From the NCBI GenBank assembly GCA_017381475.1, contig JAFOCD010000074.1, positions 1 to 61,271 of the forward strand: a stretch of 61,271 bases of DNA. The letters run 5' to 3'. Shown piece after piece: positions 18,061 through 26,701 of this stretch. Position 1 is the first letter of the stretch. Every line of letters begins with the position of its first letter. Both the position numbers and the translations under genes were made by a program. The stretch comes from Bacteroidaceae bacterium. Its GTDB lineage: Bacteria > Bacteroidota > Bacteroidia > Bacteroidales > Bacteroidaceae. The notes under the pieces were generated by a model, which saw only the letters and a program-made list of their open reading frames with translations, ran no database searches and had not been told where the DNA came from.

Positions 18061-21000
18061 ATGCGAAAAAGAGTTACAACATACATAATTGCCCTATTAT
18101 GTAGCATGACTGCAATGGCGCAAAGCCGCATTGACAGCATTGCATACAGGGCAATGCAGGTGGGCAGGGTTATGCAGCAAGAGCGCGTATTCCTGCACTT
18201 TGACAACACGTCCTACTATCTGGGCGAGACAATGTGGTTCAAGGCTTACACCACTTTCGGCACTAATGACAGGCCAAGCACACTTAGCAAGGTACTGTAT
18301 GTGGAGCTTGTTGCTCCCGAGGGTTATGTTGTGGAGACAAAGAAATACAAACTCAATGATGACGGCACTTGCCATGGTGAGTTCGAATTGAACCCGTTAC
18401 TGCTGTCGGGCTACTACGAAGTGCGTGCCTATACCCGCTACATGCTCAACTGGGGCAAGGATGCTGTGTTTACAAGAGTATTCCCGGTTTTTGACAAGGT
18501 GAATGCCGACAATTGGGATTTCAAGAATATGCTTGACCGCCGCAGAGGCTACAACGAGCGTGGTGAATGGAAAAGCGCAGAACTGCCCGATGCGACACTG
18601 GACTTTTTCCCGGAGAGCGGACATCTTGTCGACGGCATAAAGAGCAAGGTCGCATTCGAACTACGCGGCAAGGACGGACTCTTTGGCGAGGAGAAGATTA
18701 CAATATTCGAGAACGACACCAAGTTACTGGAGTGTACACCGGTGCACGAGGGCAAGGGAGTGTTCGAAATGACTCCAAAAGCAAGTGCCAAATATCGTGC
18801 CGAGGTTACGATGACCGACGATAATGGCAAGACAAAGAAGCACAAGTTCAACCTTCCCGAGGTGAGCAAGGAGGGCGTGGTGATGAACGTTACCGAGAGC
18901 GGCGACGACATTACCATAACAGCCACCAACAACCTGGCCGAGGCGTGCGACCTTGGCGTGGTGATTCTATACCGTGGTGCAATGGGCTACTTCAAGAAGT
19001 TCGGTTCGGGCAACAAGATCATGAGCTACACAGTCCCCAAAAAGGACCTACCCGAGGGCGTGAACCGAGTGGTGCTGTATGCCAACGAGCACACACCGCT
19101 TGCCGAGAGACAGTTCTTCGTCACACACGACACGATGACGGCAAGTGACCGCGAGACGGTGAAACTGCACATCACAGCCAACGGCTACCACACACACAAC
19201 CTGTCACCGAAACCTGGCGAAAAAATAACTCTGAAGGTTACACGCGAGGATGGCAAGCCAATACCACAGGGCACAGACCTCTCGCTCTCGGCAAGCGATG
19301 CCATGGGCCGACAGGCTACATCGTACAGCCATAACATGTACACATACCTGTTGCTCGGTTCCGAACTCAAGGGATACATCCCCAACGCGGCACAATACTT
19401 TGACAACAGCAACAGCAAGCGCAAGGAGCAGCTTGACCTGCTCATGCTCACCCATGGCTGGACGTCATATAACTGGCACATGCTCACACGTAGCAGAATT
19501 GAGGAGATGCAGCCCATTGAACGCGGCATCTCGCTAAAGGGTAAGTTCTACCAGAAGCAGTCCAGCACCGAGATTGGAAGTTACGGCGGCGCAAAACTCA
19601 CTCCGCAGACATATAACCTCACCCGTGTAGACATTGAGGGTGACAGCGGAAGGATTACGACATCTACATTCCGTACGGACAGCCTTGGCGGTTTCATGAT
19701 TGAGTTTGATGATTTTTACGGCACACGAGTTGCCGCATTGCGCCCACAGACAACATTCAAACACAGTGAGAACATCTCGTACCAGTTCGCACTCGACCGT
19801 TACTACTCGCCCGATTTCCGCCTGTACGACTATTGGGAGCGTCACCTTGGTACAGCCATGACCAAGAGCACTGCCGACAGTCTTGTAAAGCTGAACCCGT
19901 TCGAGTACATGCTGTCATCGGTGGATGTTGTTGAAAAGCGCAAAAAGGAGATTAACGAGAGACCGCCGCACAGTGAAATGAGATTCAACTATCTCGACGA
20001 GTGGGAGTATGCGCAGGATGTAACATTCATAAATGACTTCAACACATACGAGGACGAGATATACCAGAGCATTAAGAATGATGCACTTGTCTATGAGACA
20101 CCGGGCGACGTTGATGATGCAGACCCTATTCTGAGCGAAAGGATAATTGTGCATGACATCGGGCAAATTATCTCCATTGCAGAAGAGGGACGCTTCACGA
20201 CAAAATATCTTGGCAACATTCGTTTGGGAAAAGAGGCCATAACAATTACCAAGAAACAGGAGTATGACCACACGCTCACCGCTGCCGATGTTGTGACAAG
20301 CGCCATGAAACGCCACAACTATAATTGGGCCTATTGGGTGCAGCTGATGGTGGTACTTGGCGAATACAGCCCTTACACCGTACCGCAACCCGACAAGGAG
20401 TATCTGCGCGGACTGCCCGATGCTGACAAGATGACGAACTTCAAGGAGATTGTAATACGCAGTGACGTCAAGACCCGCGAACAATTCAAGAACGGAGATG
20501 GTTATTGGGCACCGCTTGCAAACATGCTCGACAACAAAGTTGCAATGCAGAAATTCTATCTTGGTTTCCTATCTCAGATGTACCTGTATGCAGGAAACGG
20601 CATTGACGGTTGCCCCGACTACAATCGTTTTTATAGCGCAATAAAGGGACAGACAAGCGGCGACTCACGTGCACCCCAAATAGGATTGGCTTATCCGGAA
20701 AACCCTAACTATGTCGCATGTCTCATACCATACAAGGAGGGAGAGAGGGAGAGAACCATTGTCCCCGAATTTGCGGCAACAGGAAGTTCGCTGCGCTACA
20801 CATCGGTACAGGGCTACAGCGAGAGCAAGCAGTTCTACTCACCGGACTACAGCAATATGAAGCCACAGCAGGGCGACTACCGCCGCACACTCATCTGGGT
20901 TCCACAAATTGAAATAAACGACAATGGCGAAGCTGTTATTGAGCTGTACAACACAAACAACTGCCGCAATATTATTGTTGAGATTGCCGGACGAAACGGA

Positions 21001-21882
21001 ACATCGCTCTACAGCAATGACGCGGTAACAACAACCAGACTCAATGGTGCAAGCAACAGGCAGAACGCAAAATCCCAACCACAAGCAAAAACCGGACAGA
21101 AAGACGAGACTTTGAGCCCCGAAGTGGAGGCTGCATGTGCATGGGAGCATGAAAAGGGAGTAATATACTTCAACAAAGGCAACTACAGGGATGCTGTTAC
21201 AATATTTGCCGAACTTGTACAATACAAATATCCACCGTCAATGTATTACATATCACTGTGCTACCGCGACGGCAAGGGATTGGGTAAAAATCCGACAGCA
21301 TCAATGAAATTCCTGCTGGAAGCTGCAAAACGTGGATATGGCCCGGCGCAGTATGACCTTGCAGTGGAGTTTGACAAAGGCTATGTAATTGAACGCAATG
21401 ACTCGCTCGCTCACCATTGGTATGAGACTGCAGCCACAAACGAGGAGCCACGTGCACTATACGAAATGTCGCTACGTTACCGCGATGGCAAGTATGTTGC
21501 AAAGGACAGTGCAAGAAGCAGAGAACTGATCAAACACGCAGCCGAATTACAGGAGCATAATGCGCTGTTTGATTATGGAGAGTTGCTTATTACAGAAGGC
21601 GAGGACGGCTACCGATATATGGAAGCATCGGCCGACTTGGGCAATGAAAAGGCAATGGTTTACATGTTTGATTATCTCGATGGGCAAAAGAGATACAAAG
21701 AGGCCTACAAGTATGCCAAGGCTTTATCTGAGGCCGGCAACCACGAAGGAACAAGACGTATGGCCGACTACTACCTTGAGGGCAAGGGTGTGTCACGCGA
21801 CAAGTACCTGGCGAAAGATCTTTACTACGAAGCTGCCAGAGCCGGTAATAAGATAGCAAAAGAAAAACTGAGAAAATTGTAG
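18061..21882 (+). CDS. Large exported MG2-like protein with C-terminal Sel1 repeats
   Basis: The 1,273-residue protein has a signal peptide (MRKRVTTYIIALLCSMTAMA). Its first half resembles Bacteroidetes proteins with macroglobulin-type MG2 domains: FLHFDNTSYYLGETMWFKAY near residue 45, SGYYEVRAYTRYMLNWG near 120 and LLMLTHGWTSYNWHM near 460. The C-terminal part from about residue 1022 is a series of Sel1-like helical repeats, for example YRDGKGLGKNPTASMKFLLEAAKRGYGPAQYDLA. MG2-family members in this phylum are usually exported and often accompany nutrient uptake systems; Sel1 repeats usually bind proteins. The joining of the two is unusual. The substrate or partner cannot be told from the sequence. 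It has no sorting-type tail, so it may be periplasmic or outer-membrane-associated. Confidence 0.75.
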   Translation: MRKRVTTYIIALLCSMTAMAQSRIDSIAYRAMQVGRVMQQERVFLHFDNTSYYLGETMWFKAYTTFGTNDRPSTLSKVLYVELVAPEGYVVETKKYKLNDDGTCHGEFELNPLLLSGYYEVRAYTRYMLNWGKDAVFTRVFPVFDKVNADNWDFKNMLDRRRGYNERGEWKSAELPDATLDFFPESGHLVDGIKSKVAFELRGKDGLFGEEKITIFENDTKLLECTPVHEGKGVFEMTPKASAKYRAEVTMTDDNGKTKKHKFNLPEVSKEGVVMNVTESGDDITITATNNLAEACDLGVVILYRGAMGYFKKFGSGNKIMSYTVPKKDLPEGVNRVVLYANEHTPLAERQFFVTHDTMTASDRETVKLHITANGYHTHNLSPKPGEKITLKVTREDGKPIPQGTDLSLSASDAMGRQATSYSHNMYTYLLLGSELKGYIPNAAQYFDNSNSKRKEQLDLLMLTHGWTSYNWHMLTRSRIEEMQPIERGISLKGKFYQKQSSTEIGSYGGAKLTPQTYNLTRVDIEGDSGRITTSTFRTDSLGGFMIEFDDFYGTRVAALRPQTTFKHSENISYQFALDRYYSPDFRLYDYWERHLGTAMTKSTADSLVKLNPFEYMLSSVDVVEKRKKEINERPPHSEMRFNYLDEWEYAQDVTFINDFNTYEDEIYQSIKNDALVYETPGDVDDADPILSERIIVHDIGQIISIAEEGRFTTKYLGNIRLGKEAITITKKQEYDHTLTAADVVTSAMKRHNYNWAYWVQLMVVLGEYSPYTVPQPDKEYLRGLPDADKMTNFKEIVIRSDVKTREQFKNGDGYWAPLANMLDNKVAMQKFYLGFLSQMYLYAGNGIDGCPDYNRFYSAIKGQTSGDSRAPQIGLAYPENPNYVACLIPYKEGERERTIVPEFAATGSSLRYTSVQGYSESKQFYSPDYSNMKPQQGDYRRTLIWVPQIEINDNGEAVIELYNTNNCRNIIVEIAGRNGTSLYSNDAVTTTRLNGASNRQNAKSQPQAKTGQKDETLSPEVEAACAWEHEKGVIYFNKGNYRDAVTIFAELVQYKYPPSMYYISLCYRDGKGLGKNPTASMKFLLEAAKRGYGPAQYDLAVEFDKGYVIERNDSLAHHWYETAATNEEPRALYEMSLRYRDGKYVAKDSARSRELIKHAAELQEHNALFDYGELLITEGEDGYRYMEASADLGNEKAMVYMFDYLDGQKRYKEAYKYAKALSEAGNHEGTRRMADYYLEGKGVSRDKYLAKDLYYEAARAGNKIAKEKLRKL

Positions 21883-21928
21883 TAAAGCCGGTACATTTTT
21901 TGTTATTTTGCAAAGACAAACAAAAAAG

Positions 21929-23134
21929 ATGGACAAGAGCGACAATATGAACAAGGGCACTATGCAACTGCGATGCGAACCTATAGATTGTGTAAGGATA
22001 GGTTTCGTGGGGCTTGGCGTGCGCGCAAAGCGCGCCGTGCACCGCATGATGCACATTGAGGGCTGCAGGGTTGTTGCTTTGTGTGACCTTGTCGACGAGA
22101 ATATAAATGATGCCGTAAATATAATAGCCGAGTACGGGCACACTGCCCCTGCAACGTTCACTGGCAACGATGGTTGGAAACAACTTTGTGAACAGAGCGA
22201 TGTTGACCTTGTGTACATATGCACCGACTGGGCGAGCCATGCCGACATTGCAGTCTATGCGATGCAACAGGGCAAACATGTGGCCACCGAGGTACCTGCA
22301 GCAACTACAATAGCCGACTGTTGGCGACTTGTTGACACTGCCGAGCAGACAAAGCGCCACTGCATTATGCTGGAAAACTGCTGCTACGATGAGTTTGAGC
22401 TATGCACCATAAACATGGCACAGCAAGGCGTGCTTGGCGACATTGTACATGCCGAGGGTTCATACCTGCACGACCTGCGCGAGCGCATATCGTCGAACGA
22501 CAACGGCGAGCGCAAATGGAGCAACTGGCAGGTGGAGTTCATGAGCAAACATAACGGCAACCCCTACCCCACACACGGCCTTGGCCCCATTGCCCTTGCG
22601 ATGGGCATTAACCGCGGCGACAGGATGAAGAGCATTGTATCGGTTTCGTCAATGCGTGTTGGCGATAAGGATGGGCTCAACGGCACAATGAACAGTTCAC
22701 TCATAACAACAGAGAAGGGGAAGACTATTCTTGTACAGCACTGCATTTCTTTGCCACGTCCATATAGCCGTTCATTCCTGATAAGCGGAACGGAGGGGTT
22801 TGCGCAGAAATACCCGATACCGATGTATGCCTTTGCACCCGACAGCGAAAACATAATCACAGGCAATGCATGCAATGAGATTGTAGAGAAATACAAGCAT
22901 CCGTTTGTTGCACAATACAAAGAGCATGGCACAGAACTCTGTGGACGCCGATGGATTGACTACGCCATGGACTGCCGCCTCATACACTGCCTGCGCAACG
23001 GTTTACCGCTGGACATGAATGTATATGATGCTGCGCTCTGGAGCTGTCTTGTGGAGCTGACCGACACATCGGCCAACAACGGCGGCACGCCTGTTGAAAT
23101 CCCCGACTTCACACGAGGCAAGTGGAATATGTAA
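21929..23134 (+). CDS. GH109-type NAD-dependent alpha-N-acetylgalactosaminidase
   Basis: A Gfo/Idh/MocA-fold protein of about 401 residues. The Rossmann motif IGFVGLGVRAKRAV lies near the start. The segment NPYPTHGLGP...MGINRGDRM matches the GH109 signature; Tyr213 and His216 (in YPTH) correspond to the residues important in the characterised alpha-N-acetylgalactosaminidase of this family. GH109 enzymes remove alpha-GalNAc, the sugar that joins mucin O-glycans to Ser/Thr, by a redox-assisted mechanism using bound NAD. I chose the ATG at 21929; other in-frame starts at 21947 and 21962 are possible. There is no signal peptide, unlike many GH109 proteins, so it may act on imported glycan fragments. 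A plain Gfo/Idh/MocA oxidoreductase is the alternative. Confidence 0.78.
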   Translation: MDKSDNMNKGTMQLRCEPIDCVRIGFVGLGVRAKRAVHRMMHIEGCRVVALCDLVDENINDAVNIIAEYGHTAPATFTGNDGWKQLCEQSDVDLVYICTDWASHADIAVYAMQQGKHVATEVPAATTIADCWRLVDTAEQTKRHCIMLENCCYDEFELCTINMAQQGVLGDIVHAEGSYLHDLRERISSNDNGERKWSNWQVEFMSKHNGNPYPTHGLGPIALAMGINRGDRMKSIVSVSSMRVGDKDGLNGTMNSSLITTEKGKTILVQHCISLPRPYSRSFLISGTEGFAQKYPIPMYAFAPDSENIITGNACNEIVEKYKHPFVAQYKEHGTELCGRRWIDYAMDCRLIHCLRNGLPLDMNVYDAALWSCLVELTDTSANNGGTPVEIPDFTRGKWNM

Positions 23135-23276
23135 CAAAGATTCTGCCAAATACAGGCCAACATCTTCTGCAAATCATAAACAAAAAAGATAAAAGCCTCT
23201 TTATCAACGATAAAAAAGTTATAAAATCTATTCTTTTTGCAACTTTTTTCATCATATATACATATTTTCACGGTAT

Positions 23277-23284
23277 TACCTTTG
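23277..23284 (+). promoter_or_regulatory. Candidate -7 box for the Ala/Gly/Lys repeat protein
   Basis: TACCTTTG matches TAnnTTTG exactly and would give a leader of about 110 bases. The 268-base gap around it (23135-23402) is A/T-rich and holds no gene that I can support. A -33 TTTG box is not clear. Confidence 0.5.
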
Positions 23285-23402
23285 CTTTATTGTTAAAAAG
23301 ATGTAATTTCGCGCTCCGTTTCTGGAAAACGCCCTGTTTTCCAATAACAAAAGGAAATTCGCATTGGGTAAAAAGATTCTTTTTTAACAATATATATAAA
23401 CG

Positions 23403-24062
23403 ATGAAAGTTAAATTTTTAATGTTCGCATTGGTTGTTGCATTCGGCACAACTGTTAATGCTCAGGAGGTTACAGAGAAGAATGTTAAGTGTGAGAAATG
23501 CGTGAACGCTGCTGCAGGCGAGAAGGCTGCTGTTAAGGGCGCAGGCGCAAAGGAGGCTGTGAAAGTTGCTGGTCCTAAGGCTGCAGGCGAGAAGGCTGCT
23601 GTTAAGGGTGCTGGTGCAAAGGAGGCTGTAAACCTTGCAGGTCCTAAGGCTGCAGGCGAAAAGGCAGCAAAGAAAGAGGCATGCGGCAAGGCTGCTCAGA
23701 AAGAGGCAGGTCCTAAAGAGGCTGTAAAGCTTGCAGGTCCTAAGGTTGCAGGTCCTAAGGCTGCCGAGAAAGAAGCATGTGGCAAGGCTGCCGGTCCTAA
23801 GGCTGCTCCAGGCAAGGCTGCTGTTAAGGGCGCAGGTGCAAAGGAGGCTGTAAAGGTTGCAGGTCCTAAGGGCGCAGGCGAGAAGGCTGCTCCAGGCAAG
23901 GCTGCCGTAAAGGGGGCAGGCGAGAAGGCTGCCGGTAGCAAGGCTGATGCAAAGGCAGAGGCTAAGGCTGCCAAGAAGGCCGAGAAAGAGGCAAAGAAGC
24001 AGGCCAAGAAGATCGAGAAGCAGAACAAGGCTGCTGAGAAAATGCGCGAAGACAACAAGTAA
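23403..24062 (+). CDS. Exported Ala/Gly/Lys-rich repeat protein
   Basis: The 219-residue protein has a signal peptide (about 1-20), then a Cys30-x-x-Cys33 pair. From about residue 35 to 175 it is built of short, imperfect units of the types AGEKAAVKG, AGAKEAVKV, AGPK and KEACGKAA. The last 40 residues are Ala/Lys/Glu-rich and should form a charged helix. No known family fits. The composition is very basic for an exported protein, which suggests binding to acidic polymers (DNA, teichoic-like or sialylated glycans) or a structural role; this is inference. The long-open frames on the other strand are shadows caused by the biased composition. It has a strong terminator of its own. Confidence 0.8.
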   Translation: MKVKFLMFALVVAFGTTVNAQEVTEKNVKCEKCVNAAAGEKAAVKGAGAKEAVKVAGPKAAGEKAAVKGAGAKEAVNLAGPKAAGEKAAKKEACGKAAQKEAGPKEAVKLAGPKVAGPKAAEKEACGKAAGPKAAPGKAAVKGAGAKEAVKVAGPKGAGEKAAPGKAAVKGAGEKAAGSKADAKAEAKAAKKAEKEAKKQAKKIEKQNKAAEKMREDNK

Positions 24063-24075
24063 TTGCACTTCGATA

Positions 24076-24119
24076 ATAAAAAATGACATCGGTTTCGTGA
24101 AACCGATGTCATTTTTTAT
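24076..24119. terminator. Bidirectional terminator between convergent genes
   Basis: A perfect 21-bp inverted repeat, with arms at 24076-24096 and 24099-24119, has an A-run at the left end and a T-run at the right. It serves both the repeat-protein gene (+) and the FISUMP lipoprotein gene (-), whose stop codon lies at 24139. Confidence 0.9.
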
Positions 24120-24138
24120 GTAATATCACGCTCTTTTA

Positions 24139-25071
24139 TTATTCCGCAACAGGACGTATAGAATAACCCAAACGGCGCATTGCAGTTTTTACATTTGGAG
24201 AATATGATTGACCGGGACTGCCAATAAACATATCCAGACTACAAGCATAGGCATAGTCATCGGGGGAAACTGTACTTGACCAATAGCACATCCAACCAAG
24301 CAGGACATTACCCGTGCTTCCTTTATACGACGCAGCAGGGAGGAATAGGCATCTGCCGTTAGGACCTTTGACCTTGAGGCCAAGCATACCGTTTACTTTC
24401 ACACTTTCAAAAGTACAGTTGTCACAAAGTTCCTGCATTTCTGCTTTTGTAGGCATGCGCCAGTCGCCACCCCATTTACTGTGGGCGACATCATCGCCCA
24501 TGTCAAGAGTTTTCTTGTCGTCGTGCCCATTATATCTTGTCATATAATCATCCGTTCCATTACACAACCGATAGTTTTCCCATCTTGTAAAATTGGTTTT
24601 TTCTTCGGTTTCACCCCATGCGTAATGCACTCCTTTATCATAGATTTCTGTTGCACCGACATTGCACATCGCCCATTTCAAGCCACTTGGCAGGCCCAAA
24701 TCGACATACTCATGCCCGCCTACCGAGCCGCTTGCCACAAAAGGATAAGTAAACTTCGCCACCAGCACAACACTCCTGCTCACTACAAATGTATATGCAG
24801 CCTCCGTGCTCACTGGTGTAGCATCATCACCAACGAACCAGCCTACGAATTCATAACCCTCGTCGGGGGTTGCCACAACCTCAAGGCTGTTTCCTTTAAG
24901 TATAGTCACAGCCAATCCTGTATTGTTGGTTATTGCAACCGTTCCATTACCTTCGCTCTCTACGACAATTTCACAAATTGGAGACTCCGGAAGATCGTTG
25001 TTGTCACACGATACAAAGATTGACGCGAAGGCGACAAGAACACCCCAAACAAACAATAAATGTCTTTTCAT
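24139..25071 (-). CDS. Lipoprotein with InlB-type repeat and FISUMP/DUF1566-like domain
   Basis: A 310-residue protein with a lipoprotein signal (FASIFVSC, lipid-accepting Cys near residue 22). Residues about 33-110 form one InlB-type beta repeat (GYEFVGWF...AKF). The rest has the pattern of Fibrobacter succinogenes major paralogous (FISUMP) domains: EYVDLGLPSGLKWAMCNVGA, HYAWGE, WRMPTKAEMQEL and YWSSTV. Such proteins are common surface lipoproteins in Bacteroidales and their function is unknown. It is the last gene of the - strand run starting at recJ, but 120 bases separate it from cstA, so it may have its own promoter. Confidence 0.85.
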   Translation of the reverse strand: MKRHLLFVWGVLVAFASIFVSCDNNDLPESPICEIVVESEGNGTVAITNNTGLAVTILKGNSLEVVATPDEGYEFVGWFVGDDATPVSTEAAYTFVVSRSVVLVAKFTYPFVASGSVGGHEYVDLGLPSGLKWAMCNVGATEIYDKGVHYAWGETEEKTNFTRWENYRLCNGTDDYMTRYNGHDDKKTLDMGDDVAHSKWGGDWRMPTKAEMQELCDNCTFESVKVNGMLGLKVKGPNGRCLFLPAASYKGSTGNVLLGWMCYWSSTVSPDDYAYACSLDMFIGSPGQSYSPNVKTAMRRLGYSIRPVAE

Positions 25072-25191
25072 AGCTTATAGGATTAAAATTTGGTTATTTA
25101 AGTTGTCTTCGCGAATATATGAAGATTTATTTTAAATAAACAATCCCACCTATAGCATATTATTCAACACTACACATTTATAGAACAACGT

Positions 25192-26649
25192 TCACCCTTT
25201 CCTCGCCTTGAAATGCACGACCACTGCAATGACGAGCGTCAGCACACCGCCAAGGATATAAGCCAGTGTGCGGTTCTCCATGTCGCACATCTCTGGGGAG
25301 ATGAAGATGTATGACGAGCAGACATAGGTCATAATCAATGCCGGCAACATACCTATCGCCACCGGCTTTTTATTACGGAACAGATAGACCGTAATGCACC
25401 ACAGCGTGAGCACTGCCAATGTCTGGTTGCACCATGCAAAGTAGTTCCATATAGTCTGGAAGGGCAAGGCGAAAATGATGAAAAGTGCTGCCACAAACAG
25501 GGGCAAGGAGACAAGCACCCTCTTTTTAAGGCTCTTCTGTGAGATGCCGAACATATCGGAAACAATGAGCCTTGCACAGCGGAATGCCGTGTCGCCCGAT
25601 GTTATGGCACAACCTACAACACCTACCAGTACAACAGCTGCAACAACCGGGCCAAGGGTTGTAGATGTTATCTCGTCGACCATTCCGGCAGCATTGTGTT
25701 CATATTTAAGAATGGTTGCATTGAGATCCTTCACTCCACCCCAAAATGCCATACCTATGGCAGCCCAGATGAGTGCGACAATGCTCTCGGCTATCATTGC
25801 TCCATAGAAGATGCTGCGGCTCTGTTTCTCATTTGTCATGCAACGCGCCATCATCGGGGATTGTGTAGCATGAAATCCTGACAATGCACCACAGGCTATG
25901 GTTGTAAAGAGCATTGGCACAATAGGGAATTCCTGTGGATTAGCAATCTGGTTGTCCAGCGACGTGAGCTCAGGTATTGAATATGTATCACTCTGAGTCA
26001 AGAGAATAAACAGCATGCTCAATGCCATTACAAGCAGTGCCACGCCGAACAGAGGATAGAAACGGCCAATAATCTTGTCTATTGGCAACAGGGTTGCAAG
26101 GATATAATAGACAAGTATCACGGCAAGCACTATGAAAAGTTCCCATGTAGTATCACCAAAGGCCACGACCTCGAGCGAAGGCATTGACACATTCGATGCG
26201 ATGAGCACTGCCGGCTGCGACATGAACACGGCACCAACAAGCACCATAAGCAGCACGGAGAAGACTCGCATGAAAGCCTTTGTTCCGCCTCCAAGATATT
26301 TGCCAATGATTTCGGGAAGGCTCAGACCATTGTTCTTCAAAGATATTACACCGGCAATGAAATCGTGCATTGCTCCCATGAATATACCGCCGAGCGTTAT
26401 CCACAGGAATGCCACGGGACCATAAGCAGCACCAAGCAATGCTCCGAATATCGGACCAAGGCCGGCGATATTGAGCAACTGGATGAGAAATACCTTCCAA
26501 TGTGGCATGGGGATATAGTCGACACCGTCGTACATTGTCTTGGACGGCACGGGATTGGCCGGGTTAATATCACATTTCTTCTCGAGATATTTTCCGTATG
26601 TAAAATACGAAGCTACAAGTGCCGCAAGGCAAATGAGGAATGTTATCAT
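25192..26649 (-). CDS. cstA: CstA family carbon starvation/peptide or pyruvate transporter
   Basis: A 485-residue polytopic membrane protein that matches CstA in its opening pattern: TYGKYLEKKCDINPANPVPSKTMYDGVDY, PHWKVFLIQLLNIAGLGPIFGALLGAAYGPVAFLWI and GGIFMGAMHDF. More than ten hydrophobic segments follow. CstA proteins are induced in carbon starvation and take up peptides or pyruvate, depending on the member. This is the shorter form common in Bacteroidetes (E. coli CstA is about 700 residues). It starts 52 bases after the recQ stop codon and could be read from the same transcript. Confidence 0.88.
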   Translation of the reverse strand: MITFLICLAALVASYFTYGKYLEKKCDINPANPVPSKTMYDGVDYIPMPHWKVFLIQLLNIAGLGPIFGALLGAAYGPVAFLWITLGGIFMGAMHDFIAGVISLKNNGLSLPEIIGKYLGGGTKAFMRVFSVLLMVLVGAVFMSQPAVLIASNVSMPSLEVVAFGDTTWELFIVLAVILVYYILATLLPIDKIIGRFYPLFGVALLVMALSMLFILLTQSDTYSIPELTSLDNQIANPQEFPIVPMLFTTIACGALSGFHATQSPMMARCMTNEKQSRSIFYGAMIAESIVALIWAAIGMAFWGGVKDLNATILKYEHNAAGMVDEITSTTLGPVVAAVVLVGVVGCAITSGDTAFRCARLIVSDMFGISQKSLKKRVLVSLPLFVAALFIIFALPFQTIWNYFAWCNQTLAVLTLWCITVYLFRNKKPVAIGMLPALIMTYVCSSYIFISPEMCDMENRTLAYILGGVLTLVIAVVVHFKARKG

Positions 26650-26701
26650 AGTTGTATCTTCTTTTAAATGGTTCCTGGTGAAATGACAGAAACCGTCTGT
26701 T

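Noticed and set aside
23418..24112. Long open frames on the opposite strand of the Ala/Gly/Lys repeat gene
   Set aside because: Biased GCN/GGN/AAG codons remove stop codons from other frames. The + strand frame has the signal peptide, a promoter-like box and a terminator.
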